Origin: Ilumatobacter sp.
Lineage (GTDB): Bacteria; Actinomycetota; Acidimicrobiia; Acidimicrobiales; Ilumatobacteraceae
Length of the DNA stretch: 64,000 nt
Assembly (NCBI RefSeq): GCF_030065885.1
Contig: NZ_JASJCS010000001.1
Coordinates: 1-64,000 of the forward strand
Reading direction: 5' to 3'
Each line of letters opens with the position of its first letter. The stretch's first letter is position 1. Under the pieces are notes generated by a model. The model was not told the origin of the DNA. It searched no databases and saw only the letters and a list, made by a program, of their open reading frames with translations. This document shows, in pieces, positions 45,838 through 55,325 of the stretch. The position numbers and the translations under genes are program-made.

Positions 45838-48800
45838 CGAAGAGGCTCCCCAGGCGTTCGAGCTCTTCGGGCGCGAGCGAGACCATCGAGAAGGGCTCGG
45901 GTTCGTGACGGTCGTCCGGCGAGTCCTCGTCGTCGGCGACGGGCGTGGCGACCGAGGCGAGTCCGTGGACGGTCTGCTGCTCGAAGATCTGGCGCGGCGC
46001 GATCTGCCATCCGACCGCACCCGCCCGCGCGACGATCTGGATGGCGTTGATCGAGTCGCCGCCGAGCTCGAAGTAGTTGTCGTGGACGCCGACGGCGTCG
46101 ATGCCGAGCACGTCGGACCAGACCGCTGCGAGCTCCCGTTCCGCGGGCGTCTTCGGCTGGACCGGTCGGTGACCGAGGGTCGGTCGATCGTCGTCGGGCC
46201 GCAAGCGCGCCTTGTCGATCTTCCCGTTCTCGTTGAGCGGCATCTGATCGACCTGGACGAACCGCGCGGGGATCGCGTACTCGGGCAGGGCGCGCGCCAG
46301 GTGCGACCGCAACTCCGCGACCGACAGCGATTGACTGGCGACGAAGTAGGCCCACAGCTGCAGGTTGCCGGACGGGTCGGGGTGGGCGACGACCGCCGCG
46401 TCGTGGATCTCGCGCACGGAGTACCCGATGCGGTCCAGCACGCGATTGACGTGACGGACGTTGGTCACCGGGGTGACTTCCTCGAGAGCCTGCTCGCGTG
46501 TGGTGACACCCAACCTGATGTCCCAGCTGAGCGGGGCCTCGTAATTGTGGTAGCCCTCGTCCGCCGAGTGCACGGCGATCCCGATGTCGTTCATCCTGCA
46601 GTTCGACGAGCAGAAGCCCGTGTCATCGGGCTGCCGCCAGTACGCGTCGCGTTCTTGCAGGTACGCCCGCACCCCACCGGTCGCGATGTCGTCGTAGCGG
46701 AAGAAGTCGACGAAATCGATCTCGTCGAGATCGATGCCTTCGACATCGACGTCGAGCAGGGCGGCGGTGCGATCCCGGTTCGCGTGGTACGCCATGCGGA
46801 AGAGCCGCAGCTTCTCCTCGATCTCGCCGACGTCTCGCACACCCTGGCCGAGCAACCCCGCGACCTTCGTGTCGAAGATCTGGCCGCGTGAGAGACCGGT
46901 GACGACCGCGTTGATGCCGCGCTCGTGGGCGAGCCGGGTGCTCGCCGTCGTCAGCGCCTTGAAGCAGCCGGAGCAGACCGTGCTGTCGTCGTTCAGGCTC
47001 TCGACGAAGATGTCGTCCATCCGCGCCTCGGCCGTCACGACGCTCTCGACGCCGAGCCGAGCGGTCTGCCGCTCGATGTTGCGGAACGCCGCCGGTGAGA
47101 TGTGGCCGTTGTCGAACGTGTAGGCGAGCACCCGCAGACCCATCTCGACGAGTCGGTGCAGGACGTAGGAGCTGTCCTTGCCGCCGCTGTACAGGAGGAG
47201 GCAATCGTGCTCACCCGCTCCGCGGTCCGCCGCACGGGCGAGTCGTCCGGCGAGATCGTCGATCGTGCCGAAGTACCGCCCGGCCTCCGATCCGACCTCG
47301 ACGAACTCGCGGCAGACGCTGCACACGCCGGCCTCGTCCAGAACCACGCCGGGGTGCTGCTCCGACAGCAGGCACTCGCTGCACCGAACGGGCGCCGCCG
47401 GGGCGGCGCTCGTGACCGGGACGTGGGTTCGCCGCACGCGGAAGCGCCGCAACGCTGCTTCGACCTCCTCGACCTCGAGGCGGTGGCCCCGGACCTTCAC
47501 CTGCGAGTCGCGCCGACCGAGGAACTCGATCACGCCGTCGGCCGACTGGCGGGCGAGGTCGCCGGTTCGGTACAGCCGGCCGGGCCCGAACGGGTTGTCG
47601 ACGAACCGCTCGTCGGAGGCCTCGTCCCCGTCGACGTAGCCACGACCGACGCCGGACCCGCCGATGCACAACTCGCCCGCGACACCGAACGGCTGCAGGT
47701 TGCCGTGGGGATCGAGGACGTAGACCGATGCTCCCGGCATCGGCCGCCCGATCGGTACGGTGTCGAAGTCGTCGAGATTGTCGGGTGTCACGCTCCACGT
47801 GACGCTGTCGACGCAACACTCGGCGGGTCCGTACGCGTTGGTGAGGGCCGGTACCCGTGTCGTGAACCGGTCGAAGAACCGACGCACCAGCGGTTTGGCG
47901 AGCGCCTCGCCACCGATGATGAAGTGCTGGACCGGGAGCGACGCGAGGTCACCCGCTCCGGCACCGGCGAGCATCATCACGTGTCCGGGCGTCCCATCGC
48001 TCACATCGATGCGGTGCGCCTCGAGGAACGACCGGAGCCGATCGCCATCGGTCCGCGCCTCGTCGGGCACGATGACGAGCGTGTGGCCGCCGAGCAGTGC
48101 AGCGAAGATCTGCTGGACCGACGGATCGAAGACGTAGGGCGCGACGAGCGCAACCCGGAGGCCCTCGCCGGCGGTCGGAACGCACGGTCCGTACACCCGC
48201 TCGTGCAACCCGCCGACGAGATTGACCACGTTGCGGTGCTCGATCATCGTGGCCTTCGGCTCGCCGGTGGTCCCGGACGTGAAGAGGACGTATGCGAGGT
48301 GGTGCGGCCGCAGTTCGGACCGTGGAGCCGCTGCAGATGCACCGTGTTCCGGGTCGTCGATCCGCACGATCGGCAGGTCGAGTCCGGCCACCACGTGTGC
48401 CGTCGGTTCGTGGACGACCACCGCCACCGAATTCGACGACGCCACCATGCGGCGGCGTCGATCCGGTGGGTCGTTGGGCGCCAGCGGCATGTAGGCCGCC
48501 CCTGCCTTCTGGATGCCGAGCATCCCGACGATCATGTCGACGGTCCGCGCGGAGCACAGCGCCACGACCCGATCGGGCCCTGCGCCGAGCGCAGTGAGCC
48601 GGTCGGCGAGCAGCTCGGCCCGTGCGTCGAGCTCCGCGTAGGTCAGGCTCTGCTCGTCGTCGGCCACTGCGATCCGTTCGGCGTGCTGCGCAAGCTGCTC
48701 GGCGAATCGGCTCGGGATCGTGTCGGACGCCGCGGGACCGTCGACAGTGCTGCTCGCCAGGATCCGCGCCCGCTCGTCACCGGTCGGCAGCTCGATCGCC

Positions 48801-50140
48801 GTCAGCGACGTCCCGGGGTCGTCCAACCAAGCGTCGAGCACCCGGAAGAAGTGATCGACGATCAGCCCGCGCTGCTCGTCGTCGAACACGCCGTCCTTGA
48901 GATCGAAATACAGCCGGAACGATCCGGGGTCGGCGTCGGGAAGCACCTGCACCCGGATCGCGTGTGCCGGGTCGCCGTAGCCGCAATGGTGCCACCGTGC
49001 CTCGGCCGGGAGGTCGCCGAACCGCTCGAACGGCGCGTGGATGTAGTTGAGCACGACCTCGAACGCGTTCGCCTCGTGTGCCGCCGAGACCGGGAACCGG
49101 GCGCGCTGCATGCCCTCGAACGCCTCCCGCCCGACCTGCTGCATGAGCGACGCCATCGTCTCGTCGGGTCGCACGTCGACGGTCAGCGGGAAGAGGTTCA
49201 TGAACAGGCCGACCGTGTGCCGGAACTGCTCGTTCAGCCGGTTGTGGAACGGCGTGCCGATCGCGAGGCGATCGTGACCGGTGAGCCGGTGGAGCAGCCC
49301 GAACAGCACGGTGTGGAAGATTCGGAGACCGGTCAGCTCGGGCGAGAGCGCGGCGATGTCGGGGCGTTGCATGAACCGTGCGAGCCGCTCGGCTCGGTCC
49401 CCGTCGATGCCCGCCTCGATGCGAACCGTCGCAGGACCCGCATCGGCCGAGGCTCGCCCGTAGAACGACAGCGGCTCGAACGGCTCCTGCAGCTTGTCGC
49501 TCCAGGCCTGTGCTGCCTCGGCGTACTCGTCCGACGAGAGGGTCTCGTCCTCGGCAGCCAGGAAGTCGCCGTACGACGGCAACGTCGGCGCCTCGTCGAG
49601 ACGCCCGTCCCGAGCCCGCTCGTAGAGGTCGGCCTGGTACCGGAGCAGGAGCGACGCCGACCAGGCATCGGCGATCAGGTGATGTTGGTTGAGGAACCAC
49701 ACGAACCGCGCCGGGCCGAGCCTGAACAGCACCGTGTCGAACAGCAGGTCCCCCGGCTCGAACATGTGGTCGCCACGCTCCGCGATCTGTTCGGCGAGCG
49801 CGAGCTCGGGATCGTCCGCGCCGCTGAGGTCGACGAGCGGCAGCTCCCGTTCGTACCGGCCGACGACGCGTTGAACCGGCGTGCCGTCACGCTCGTCGAT
49901 GACCGTTCGCAACGCGTCGCACCGGTCGACGAGTGCCCCGAACGCAGCGCGGAACGCGTCGACATCGAGCTCGGCGTTGATCGTGAACGTCCTGATCATG
50001 TTGAACAGCGGGACGCCGGGATCGAGCTGCTGCGCGGTCCAGATCATCCGCTGGCGACTGCTCAACGGCCGCACGGGATCCATCTCGGTTGCGTTCGGCG
50101 ATCGATCCTGGGTCGCCGTCCGATCCAGGAACGACGTCAT
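45830..50140 (-). CDS. NRPS module C-A(interrupted by PP-loop ATPase domain)-T
   Basis: C domain HHLIADA; A3 FTSGTTGEPKATMIEH; A8 QVKVRGHRLEVEEVEAALRRF; inserted CSECL..CSVC..LLLYSGGKDSSYVLHRL..CSGC..CSSNC; then A9 LPEYAIP, A10 NGKIDKARL, T domain YFELGGDSINAIQIV; single unbroken frame. Confidence 0.93.
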   Translation of the reverse strand: MTSFLDRTATQDRSPNATEMDPVRPLSSRQRMIWTAQQLDPGVPLFNMIRTFTINAELDVDAFRAAFGALVDRCDALRTVIDERDGTPVQRVVGRYERELPLVDLSGADDPELALAEQIAERGDHMFEPGDLLFDTVLFRLGPARFVWFLNQHHLIADAWSASLLLRYQADLYERARDGRLDEAPTLPSYGDFLAAEDETLSSDEYAEAAQAWSDKLQEPFEPLSFYGRASADAGPATVRIEAGIDGDRAERLARFMQRPDIAALSPELTGLRIFHTVLFGLLHRLTGHDRLAIGTPFHNRLNEQFRHTVGLFMNLFPLTVDVRPDETMASLMQQVGREAFEGMQRARFPVSAAHEANAFEVVLNYIHAPFERFGDLPAEARWHHCGYGDPAHAIRVQVLPDADPGSFRLYFDLKDGVFDDEQRGLIVDHFFRVLDAWLDDPGTSLTAIELPTGDERARILASSTVDGPAASDTIPSRFAEQLAQHAERIAVADDEQSLTYAELDARAELLADRLTALGAGPDRVVALCSARTVDMIVGMLGIQKAGAAYMPLAPNDPPDRRRRMVASSNSVAVVVHEPTAHVVAGLDLPIVRIDDPEHGASAAAPRSELRPHHLAYVLFTSGTTGEPKATMIEHRNVVNLVGGLHERVYGPCVPTAGEGLRVALVAPYVFDPSVQQIFAALLGGHTLVIVPDEARTDGDRLRSFLEAHRIDVSDGTPGHVMMLAGAGAGDLASLPVQHFIIGGEALAKPLVRRFFDRFTTRVPALTNAYGPAECCVDSVTWSVTPDNLDDFDTVPIGRPMPGASVYVLDPHGNLQPFGVAGELCIGGSGVGRGYVDGDEASDERFVDNPFGPGRLYRTGDLARQSADGVIEFLGRRDSQVKVRGHRLEVEEVEAALRRFRVRRTHVPVTSAAPAAPVRCSECLLSEQHPGVVLDEAGVCSVCREFVEVGSEAGRYFGTIDDLAGRLARAADRGAGEHDCLLLYSGGKDSSYVLHRLVEMGLRVLAYTFDNGHISPAAFRNIERQTARLGVESVVTAEARMDDIFVESLNDDSTVCSGCFKALTTASTRLAHERGINAVVTGLSRGQIFDTKVAGLLGQGVRDVGEIEEKLRLFRMAYHANRDRTAALLDVDVEGIDLDEIDFVDFFRYDDIATGGVRAYLQERDAYWRQPDDTGFCSSNCRMNDIGIAVHSADEGYHNYEAPLSWDIRLGVTTREQALEEVTPVTNVRHVNRVLDRIGYSVREIHDAAVVAHPDPSGNLQLWAYFVASQSLSVAELRSHLARALPEYAIPARFVQVDQMPLNENGKIDKARLRPDDDRPTLGHRPVQPKTPAERELAAVWSDVLGIDAVGVHDNYFELGGDSINAIQIVARAGAVGWQIAPRQIFEQQTVHGLASVATPVADDEDSPDDRHEPEPFSMVSLAPEELERLGSLFDE

Positions 50141-51402
50141 CCGATCGGCATGTCGGTCAGGTGGGCCTTGAGGAGGTGGCCGTCCGAGCGCTCGACCGCG
50201 TCGATGAAGTCGCGCATCTTCTGCAGCACGGGCACCTCGTCGCGGTCGTACACCTGTCCCTGGAGCAGTTCGAGCACCTGCAGCCGGTGCTCGGGCTCCT
50301 GGATGAAGTACGTGAACGTGTGCATCAGCTTGTAGTAGAGGCGGATGAACTCGTACCAGATCTCGACGCCGCCCCGCAGCGTGGTCTCGTAGCCGCGGAG
50401 CGACTCGGCGCTGACGTCGCCCTTGGCGAACCCGGCGACCAGCGCCTCGCTCGCGAGCTTGGCGCTGCTGAGCGCCACGCTGACGCCCGACGAGAAGATC
50501 GGATCGACGAAGCGCGCCGCGTCGCCGGCGAGGAGGTACCCGTTGCCGACGAAGTGCTCCATCGAGTAGCTGTAGTCGCCCTCGGATTTGACGTCGTTGA
50601 CACGCCTGGCGTTGCCCATCGCGGCGCGCAGCTCGGGCGTCGACCCGAGCTGCTCGGCGAAGAAATCCTCGATGCCCAGCTCGGAGGCGCGGAACACGTC
50701 GCGATGGACGACGACGCCGACCGACGTGATCTCGGGGGTGATCGGGATCTGCCAGACCCAGCTCCGCTCGAGCGGTAGGAAGTAGACGCGGATGTAGTCG
50801 GCGGTGCGCTCGACGCCCCGGTCGACGTTCTCGAACCACGCGTGGATCGCGAACTGGTTGAAGATCGGATCCCGGTTCTTGATGCCGAGCTGGCGTCCGA
50901 GCAACGTGTCGCGGCCGCTGGCGTCGACCACCGCGTCGGCCTGGATGGTGACGGGCTGGTCGCCGATGCAGACCTCGACGCCCCTGGCGAAGCCGTCCTC
51001 GAACACGACCCGCTGCGCCGCCACGCCCTGGTGGATCCGCGACCCGAGCGATTCGGCGTGCTTCAGGAGCATCAGATCGAACTTGCTGCGATCGACGTGG
51101 TACGTGTAGTCGACGTCGACGCCCTCTTGCGGGAACTCCGCGAAGGCGATGTCGAACTCGCCCCGGCCCGTCGGCGGGTGCCACGCGGCGCCGTACTTGC
51201 GAACGAACCCGGCGTTGTCGAACGTCTCCCAGAACCCGATCTCGTTGAAGATCCTCGTCGACGCCGTGACCATCGACTCGCCGACGTGCGGCCGGGGGTG
51301 GATCGCACGCTCGAGGATGGTGTTGTCGATGCCTGCCAGCGAGAGGTAGCTCCCGAGCGCCGAACCGGCCGGTCCGCCTCCGATGATCACCACATGTGCC
51401 AC
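50137..51402 (-). CDS. FAD-dependent halogenase-like protein (PltA type)
   Basis: GGGPAGSALGSYLSLAGI, HPRPHVGESMV, halogenase-type WxWxIP motif SWVWQIPI, GDAARFVDPIFSSGV. Confidence 0.82.
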   Translation of the reverse strand: MAHVVIIGGGPAGSALGSYLSLAGIDNTILERAIHPRPHVGESMVTASTRIFNEIGFWETFDNAGFVRKYGAAWHPPTGRGEFDIAFAEFPQEGVDVDYTYHVDRSKFDLMLLKHAESLGSRIHQGVAAQRVVFEDGFARGVEVCIGDQPVTIQADAVVDASGRDTLLGRQLGIKNRDPIFNQFAIHAWFENVDRGVERTADYIRVYFLPLERSWVWQIPITPEITSVGVVVHRDVFRASELGIEDFFAEQLGSTPELRAAMGNARRVNDVKSEGDYSYSMEHFVGNGYLLAGDAARFVDPIFSSGVSVALSSAKLASEALVAGFAKGDVSAESLRGYETTLRGGVEIWYEFIRLYYKLMHTFTYFIQEPEHRLQVLELLQGQVYDRDEVPVLQKMRDFIDAVERSDGHLLKAHLTDMPIG

Positions 51403-51420
51403 GGTTGTTGCCCCTGTTCG

Positions 51421-51678
51421 TCAGCCGGCGACGCCGGCAGGTCGGTTCGTCAGATAGTCGTCGATGCAGCGCACCGTGCGGAAGTTCTCGATGAGGATGT
51501 CCTCGTAGGGCACGTCGGTGCCGAACTCCTTGCGGATGAAGGCGATCAGGCGCATCAACCCGAGCGAGTCGATCAACCCCGTGGTCAACAGCTCGGCGTC
51601 GGCCGTCACGGCGTCATCGGACGCTCCGCCGAGGAGCGCCTCGCGGATGAACCCGATGAGTGCGTCCTGCCGGCTCAT
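51421..51678 (-). CDS. Free-standing acyl/peptidyl carrier protein (PltL type)
   Basis: 85 aa with phosphopantetheine site TTGLIDSLGLMRLIAFI. Confidence 0.88.
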   Translation of the reverse strand: MSRQDALIGFIREALLGGASDDAVTADAELLTTGLIDSLGLMRLIAFIRKEFGTDVPYEDILIENFRTVRCIDDYLTNRPAGVAG

Positions 51679-53258
51679 CCCGCCGCACCGGCGGCGAGTG
51701 CCCGATAGTCGACCTTGCCGTTCGGCGAGCGCGGCAGCCGATCGCGGACGCCGAGCTGGGCCGGCACCGCGTAGGCGGGCAGCCGGCTCGCAGCGTGTCG
51801 TCGGATGTGATCGACGTCTCCACCGGCGCGGAGGACGAGGTCGGCCTGGATCATGGTGACATGATCGATCACCAGCGGATACACCGCAACTTCGGTGACG
51901 TCGGGGTGCGAGAACAACACCGCTTCGACCTCGCCGAGCTCGACCCGGAACCCGCGCGACTTGACCTGGCGATCGACCCGGCCGACGAACTCCAGGAGCC
52001 CGTCGGCCCCTCGACGTACGAGGTCGCCCGAGCGATAGAAGCGACGGTCCGGCGCTTCGGTGCTGGCCGGCCGGTACCTGAACGCCTCGGCGGTGAGGTC
52101 GGGGGCCTCCCAGTATCCCTGCATCGTCGTGGGCGCGCTGATCAGGAGCTCGCCCGGCTCACCGGGTGCGACCTCGTCGTCGTCGAGATCGACGACGCGC
52201 AGCTCGACCCCGGGGCAGCCGCGCCCGATCGGGACGCCGGTGTCGGCGTCGAGCTCCTGCGCGGTCAGCGGATCGACGTGGTGGTACGTGCACTGGTTCG
52301 TCTCGGCGGGGCCGTAGCAGTTGCTGAACCGGGCGTGTGGCCACAGCTCCATCAGTTCGGCGAGGTACTTCAGCGGGAACGGCTCGCCGCCGTAGATGAC
52401 CCACCGCAGCGCGCTGAGGTCGCGTTCGGCGAGCACCCCGAACTGCAGCAGTCGTATCAGTGCGAAGGGGACCGAGTACCAGATCGTCAGCCGCTCGCGC
52501 TCGATCAGCGCCGACAGGCTGGCCGGCACGAGCTGGTGCTCCTTGCCGATGATGACCGTCGTCGCGCCGACGAGCGGGCCCGCGAAGAAGTCGAACGTCG
52601 ACTGGTCGAAGTGGAGCGGGGGAAAGTTGCTCAGCCGGTCGCCGGCATGCAACCCGTAGAGCTCGGCCGACATCCGTGCGTACGCCAGGCCCGACTCGTG
52701 GGTGTGCACGATCCCCTTCGGCACACCCGTCGACCCCGACGTGAAGATGACGTAGGCCGGGCCGTCGGCGGTGGGGCCGGCTGACGGGGCCGTCTCGGCC
52801 GCACGGGCGACCTCGCTCCAGCCGATCACCGTGGACGAGCCGACGGACGCCGTCTCCGGGCCGATGACGTGCACCGGCGCGTCGATGCCGTCGACACCGT
52901 CGACGACGTCGAGCAACCGGTCGACGTTGCGGCCGTCGCTGACGATGTGCCGCAGGCGGCACTCCCGGACGAGGTGGCCCGTTCGCGCCGGCGGGGCCTC
53001 GACGTCGAGCGGCACGTACGCACCGCCGGCCTTCTGGATGCCGAAGACCGCGACGGCGGTGTCGAGCGACTTGTCCATGTAGATCCCGGCCAGCTCGCCC
53101 GGACGCAGGCCGGAGGCGACCAGCACGTTCGCGAGCTGGTTCGACCTGCGAACCAGCTCGCCGTAGGTGATCGATTCGTCCGCGTAGCGGAAGGCGACCG
53201 CGTCGGCGTTGCGCTCGGCCGACTCGTCGATGACCTGGGGAAGGTGGGCCGCCGCCAT
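51675..53258 (-). CDS. Free-standing adenylation domain, prolyl/pyrrole-pathway type (PltF-like)
   Basis: IFTSGSTGVPKGIVHTH, HFDQSTFDFFAG, TIWYSVPFALIRLL, NCYGPAETNQCTYHHV resemble the PltF/CloN4/DltA-like subfamily; NGKVDYRAL. Confidence 0.85.
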   Translation of the reverse strand: MAAAHLPQVIDESAERNADAVAFRYADESITYGELVRRSNQLANVLVASGLRPGELAGIYMDKSLDTAVAVFGIQKAGGAYVPLDVEAPPARTGHLVRECRLRHIVSDGRNVDRLLDVVDGVDGIDAPVHVIGPETASVGSSTVIGWSEVARAAETAPSAGPTADGPAYVIFTSGSTGVPKGIVHTHESGLAYARMSAELYGLHAGDRLSNFPPLHFDQSTFDFFAGPLVGATTVIIGKEHQLVPASLSALIERERLTIWYSVPFALIRLLQFGVLAERDLSALRWVIYGGEPFPLKYLAELMELWPHARFSNCYGPAETNQCTYHHVDPLTAQELDADTGVPIGRGCPGVELRVVDLDDDEVAPGEPGELLISAPTTMQGYWEAPDLTAEAFRYRPASTEAPDRRFYRSGDLVRRGADGLLEFVGRVDRQVKSRGFRVELGEVEAVLFSHPDVTEVAVYPLVIDHVTMIQADLVLRAGGDVDHIRRHAASRLPAYAVPAQLGVRDRLPRSPNGKVDYRALAAGAAG

Positions 53259-53261
53259 CCC

Positions 53262-54407
53262 TCAGAGTCCGGTGATGTGCGAGACGATGTTGCGCTGGAT
53301 GTCGGACGTGCCGGAGTAGAGCAACCCGCCGACCCCGTCACGGAGGTCTCGTTCGACCTCGAACTCGGTGGCGTAGCCCTTCGCCCCGTGGATCCTGATC
53401 GCGTCGAGGCTGGACTCGACGAAGCACTCGCTGATGTGGAGCTTGGCCATCGCGGCTTCCTTCAGGAGCGGCTTGCCCTGCTGTTCGAGCCAGGCGACCT
53501 TGTAGAGCAGGTGCCGCGCCGTCTCGAGGCGGACCGTCATGTCGGCGATGCGGTGCGAGACGGCCTGGAACTTGCCGATCGACTGCCCGAACGCCTGCCG
53601 CTCGCGGGCGTACTCGACGCACGCGTCGAGCTGGCGCTCCATGCGGCCGAGCTGGCTCGCCAGCACGTAGCTCCGCTCCGACTCCATCGCCCGCGTGAAC
53701 ATGGCGACACCGCCACCCTCGGGCCCGAGGCGGTTCTCCTCGGGCACGAAGCAGCCGTCGAACGTCAGCTTGCCGAACGGCGTCGTGCGCAGGCCCATCT
53801 TCTCCTCGACGGGTTCGGCGGTGTAGCCCTCGGTGCTCCGGTCGACGATGAAGGCCGAGATCCCCCACGAGCCCAGCTCGGGCGCCGTCGACGCGAAGAC
53901 GATCGCGAACTCGGCGATCGGCGCGAACGTGATGTAGGCCTTCTGGCCGTTCAACACGTAGCCGCCGTCGACGCGTTCGGCAGTGGTGGCCATGGCGTAC
54001 GAGTCGGAGCCGGTCTCGGGCTCGCTGATGGCGAACGCTCCGACGCACTCGCCCGTGACGAGCCGGGGGAGGTACGTGCTGTTCTGCTCGGGGGTCCCGA
54101 ACGTCACGAGCGCGGGCTGCACGCTCCACATCAACGAGTTGAGCGCGAACGGCAGGCCGTTCTCACGGCAGCCGTACCCGATGCCCTCCATGACGAGGAT
54201 CGTCGTCATGATGTCGGTGTCGGTGCCCCCGTAGGCCTCGGGGACGGCGAGCCCGAGCAGCCCGAACTCGGCGCATGCACGCCAGGCCTCCCACGACCAC
54301 TCACCGTCGCGGTTGCGGGCGATCAAAGCGTCGTTGAGATGGGTCTCGGCGAACTCGACCGCCTCGCGGCGCCGCTGCTCTTGTTCCTCCGTCCAGCCGA
54401 AGTCCAT
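53262..54407 (-). CDS. Acyl-CoA dehydrogenase family, candidate prolyl-PCP dehydrogenase (PltE type)
   Basis: FAISEPETGSDSYAMATTAERVDGGYVLNGQKAYIT...RDLRDGVGGLLYSGTSDIQRNIVSHITGL; operonic with the A domain and carrier protein. Confidence 0.88.
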   Translation of the reverse strand: MDFGWTEEQEQRRREAVEFAETHLNDALIARNRDGEWSWEAWRACAEFGLLGLAVPEAYGGTDTDIMTTILVMEGIGYGCRENGLPFALNSLMWSVQPALVTFGTPEQNSTYLPRLVTGECVGAFAISEPETGSDSYAMATTAERVDGGYVLNGQKAYITFAPIAEFAIVFASTAPELGSWGISAFIVDRSTEGYTAEPVEEKMGLRTTPFGKLTFDGCFVPEENRLGPEGGGVAMFTRAMESERSYVLASQLGRMERQLDACVEYARERQAFGQSIGKFQAVSHRIADMTVRLETARHLLYKVAWLEQQGKPLLKEAAMAKLHISECFVESSLDAIRIHGAKGYATEFEVERDLRDGVGGLLYSGTSDIQRNIVSHITGL

Positions 54408-54549
54408 TCCTCACATCCTTTGGTCGGAGGGGCCGACCGCCTCGACAACCGAGAAAGCTGCCACATCCGCGAGGCAGTGTCGCATCGGTGTCGACTCTCG
54501 TGCGAATCTCGTGGGAGAGAACACCCACTCCGCCCGCTCGAGGAGTCCC

Positions 54550-55287
54550 TCAGCTCGTCAGCGCGGCCGCGTCCCGGACGCGGAGCGCGACGTCAGCACC
54601 CGAACGGCGCACGGCGACCGCCAGGCAGTGGCGGTCGGTGGGCCACGACTGGGCGAACTGCCAGCAACGCGGATCGTCGTCGAGCTCGGCGGCGAACGCC
54701 ACCGAGATCGGGTCAGCGAGATCGAAGGCGAACCGGTCGAGCGGGGTCGACAACCCGAGCCCGGTGGCCTTGATGTACGCCTCCTTCAGCGTCCAGTAGC
54801 GGAAGAAGCGCTCGCGACGATCGGCACCGGTCAGCGCGCCGACATCGGCCAGCTCGGTCGGCGCGAACACCCGCCGGGCGACCTCCATCGTGGCGACCCG
54901 GTCGTCGACGACCTGCACGTCGACGCCGACCGAACGGCCGACCGTGACGGCGCAGGCGACCATCCCATCGGTGTGAGAGAGGTTGAACCGCACCGAGCCG
55001 CCGTGCTCGGGCGCGAGTTGCGGGCGACCGTGCTCCTCCAGCACGAAGCGGAGCTCGGCGGGCTCGACGGACGTGTATCGCCCGAGCACCGTGCGAACGA
55101 GGGCGTGGGCGACGAGAAACGTGTGCCGGTCCTGTTCGCGGCGGAACCGCCGGTGGCGCTCTCGTTCGTCGTCGGCGAGCAACCGCTCGAGAGCCGCGAG
55201 CTCGACGCGGTCGGAGAACTCGCCGGGACGCGCCAACCAGACCTCCACCACGTCGTCGTCGAGCAGGCCGGCCGCCTGCGGCGCCAT
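54550..55287 (-). CDS. Sfp-type 4'-phosphopantetheinyl transferase
   Basis: RFNLSHTDGMVACAVTVGRSVGVDVQ; FFRYWTLKEAYIKATGLGL. Confidence 0.92.
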   Translation of the reverse strand: MAPQAAGLLDDDVVEVWLARPGEFSDRVELAALERLLADDERERHRRFRREQDRHTFLVAHALVRTVLGRYTSVEPAELRFVLEEHGRPQLAPEHGGSVRFNLSHTDGMVACAVTVGRSVGVDVQVVDDRVATMEVARRVFAPTELADVGALTGADRRERFFRYWTLKEAYIKATGLGLSTPLDRFAFDLADPISVAFAAELDDDPRCWQFAQSWPTDRHCLAVAVRRSGADVALRVRDAAALTS

Positions 55288-55325
55288 CACGGGCCAGACC
55301 CTATGCGTGCCCGTGACAGCGAGGG

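Noticed and set aside
47102-50335. 1077-aa + strand ORF
   Set aside because: Shadow ORF opposite the NRPS; composition rich in R/V/E/H with no domain motifs.
52869-54773. 634-aa + strand ORF
   Set aside because: Antisense shadow of the A-domain and acyl-CoA dehydrogenase genes.
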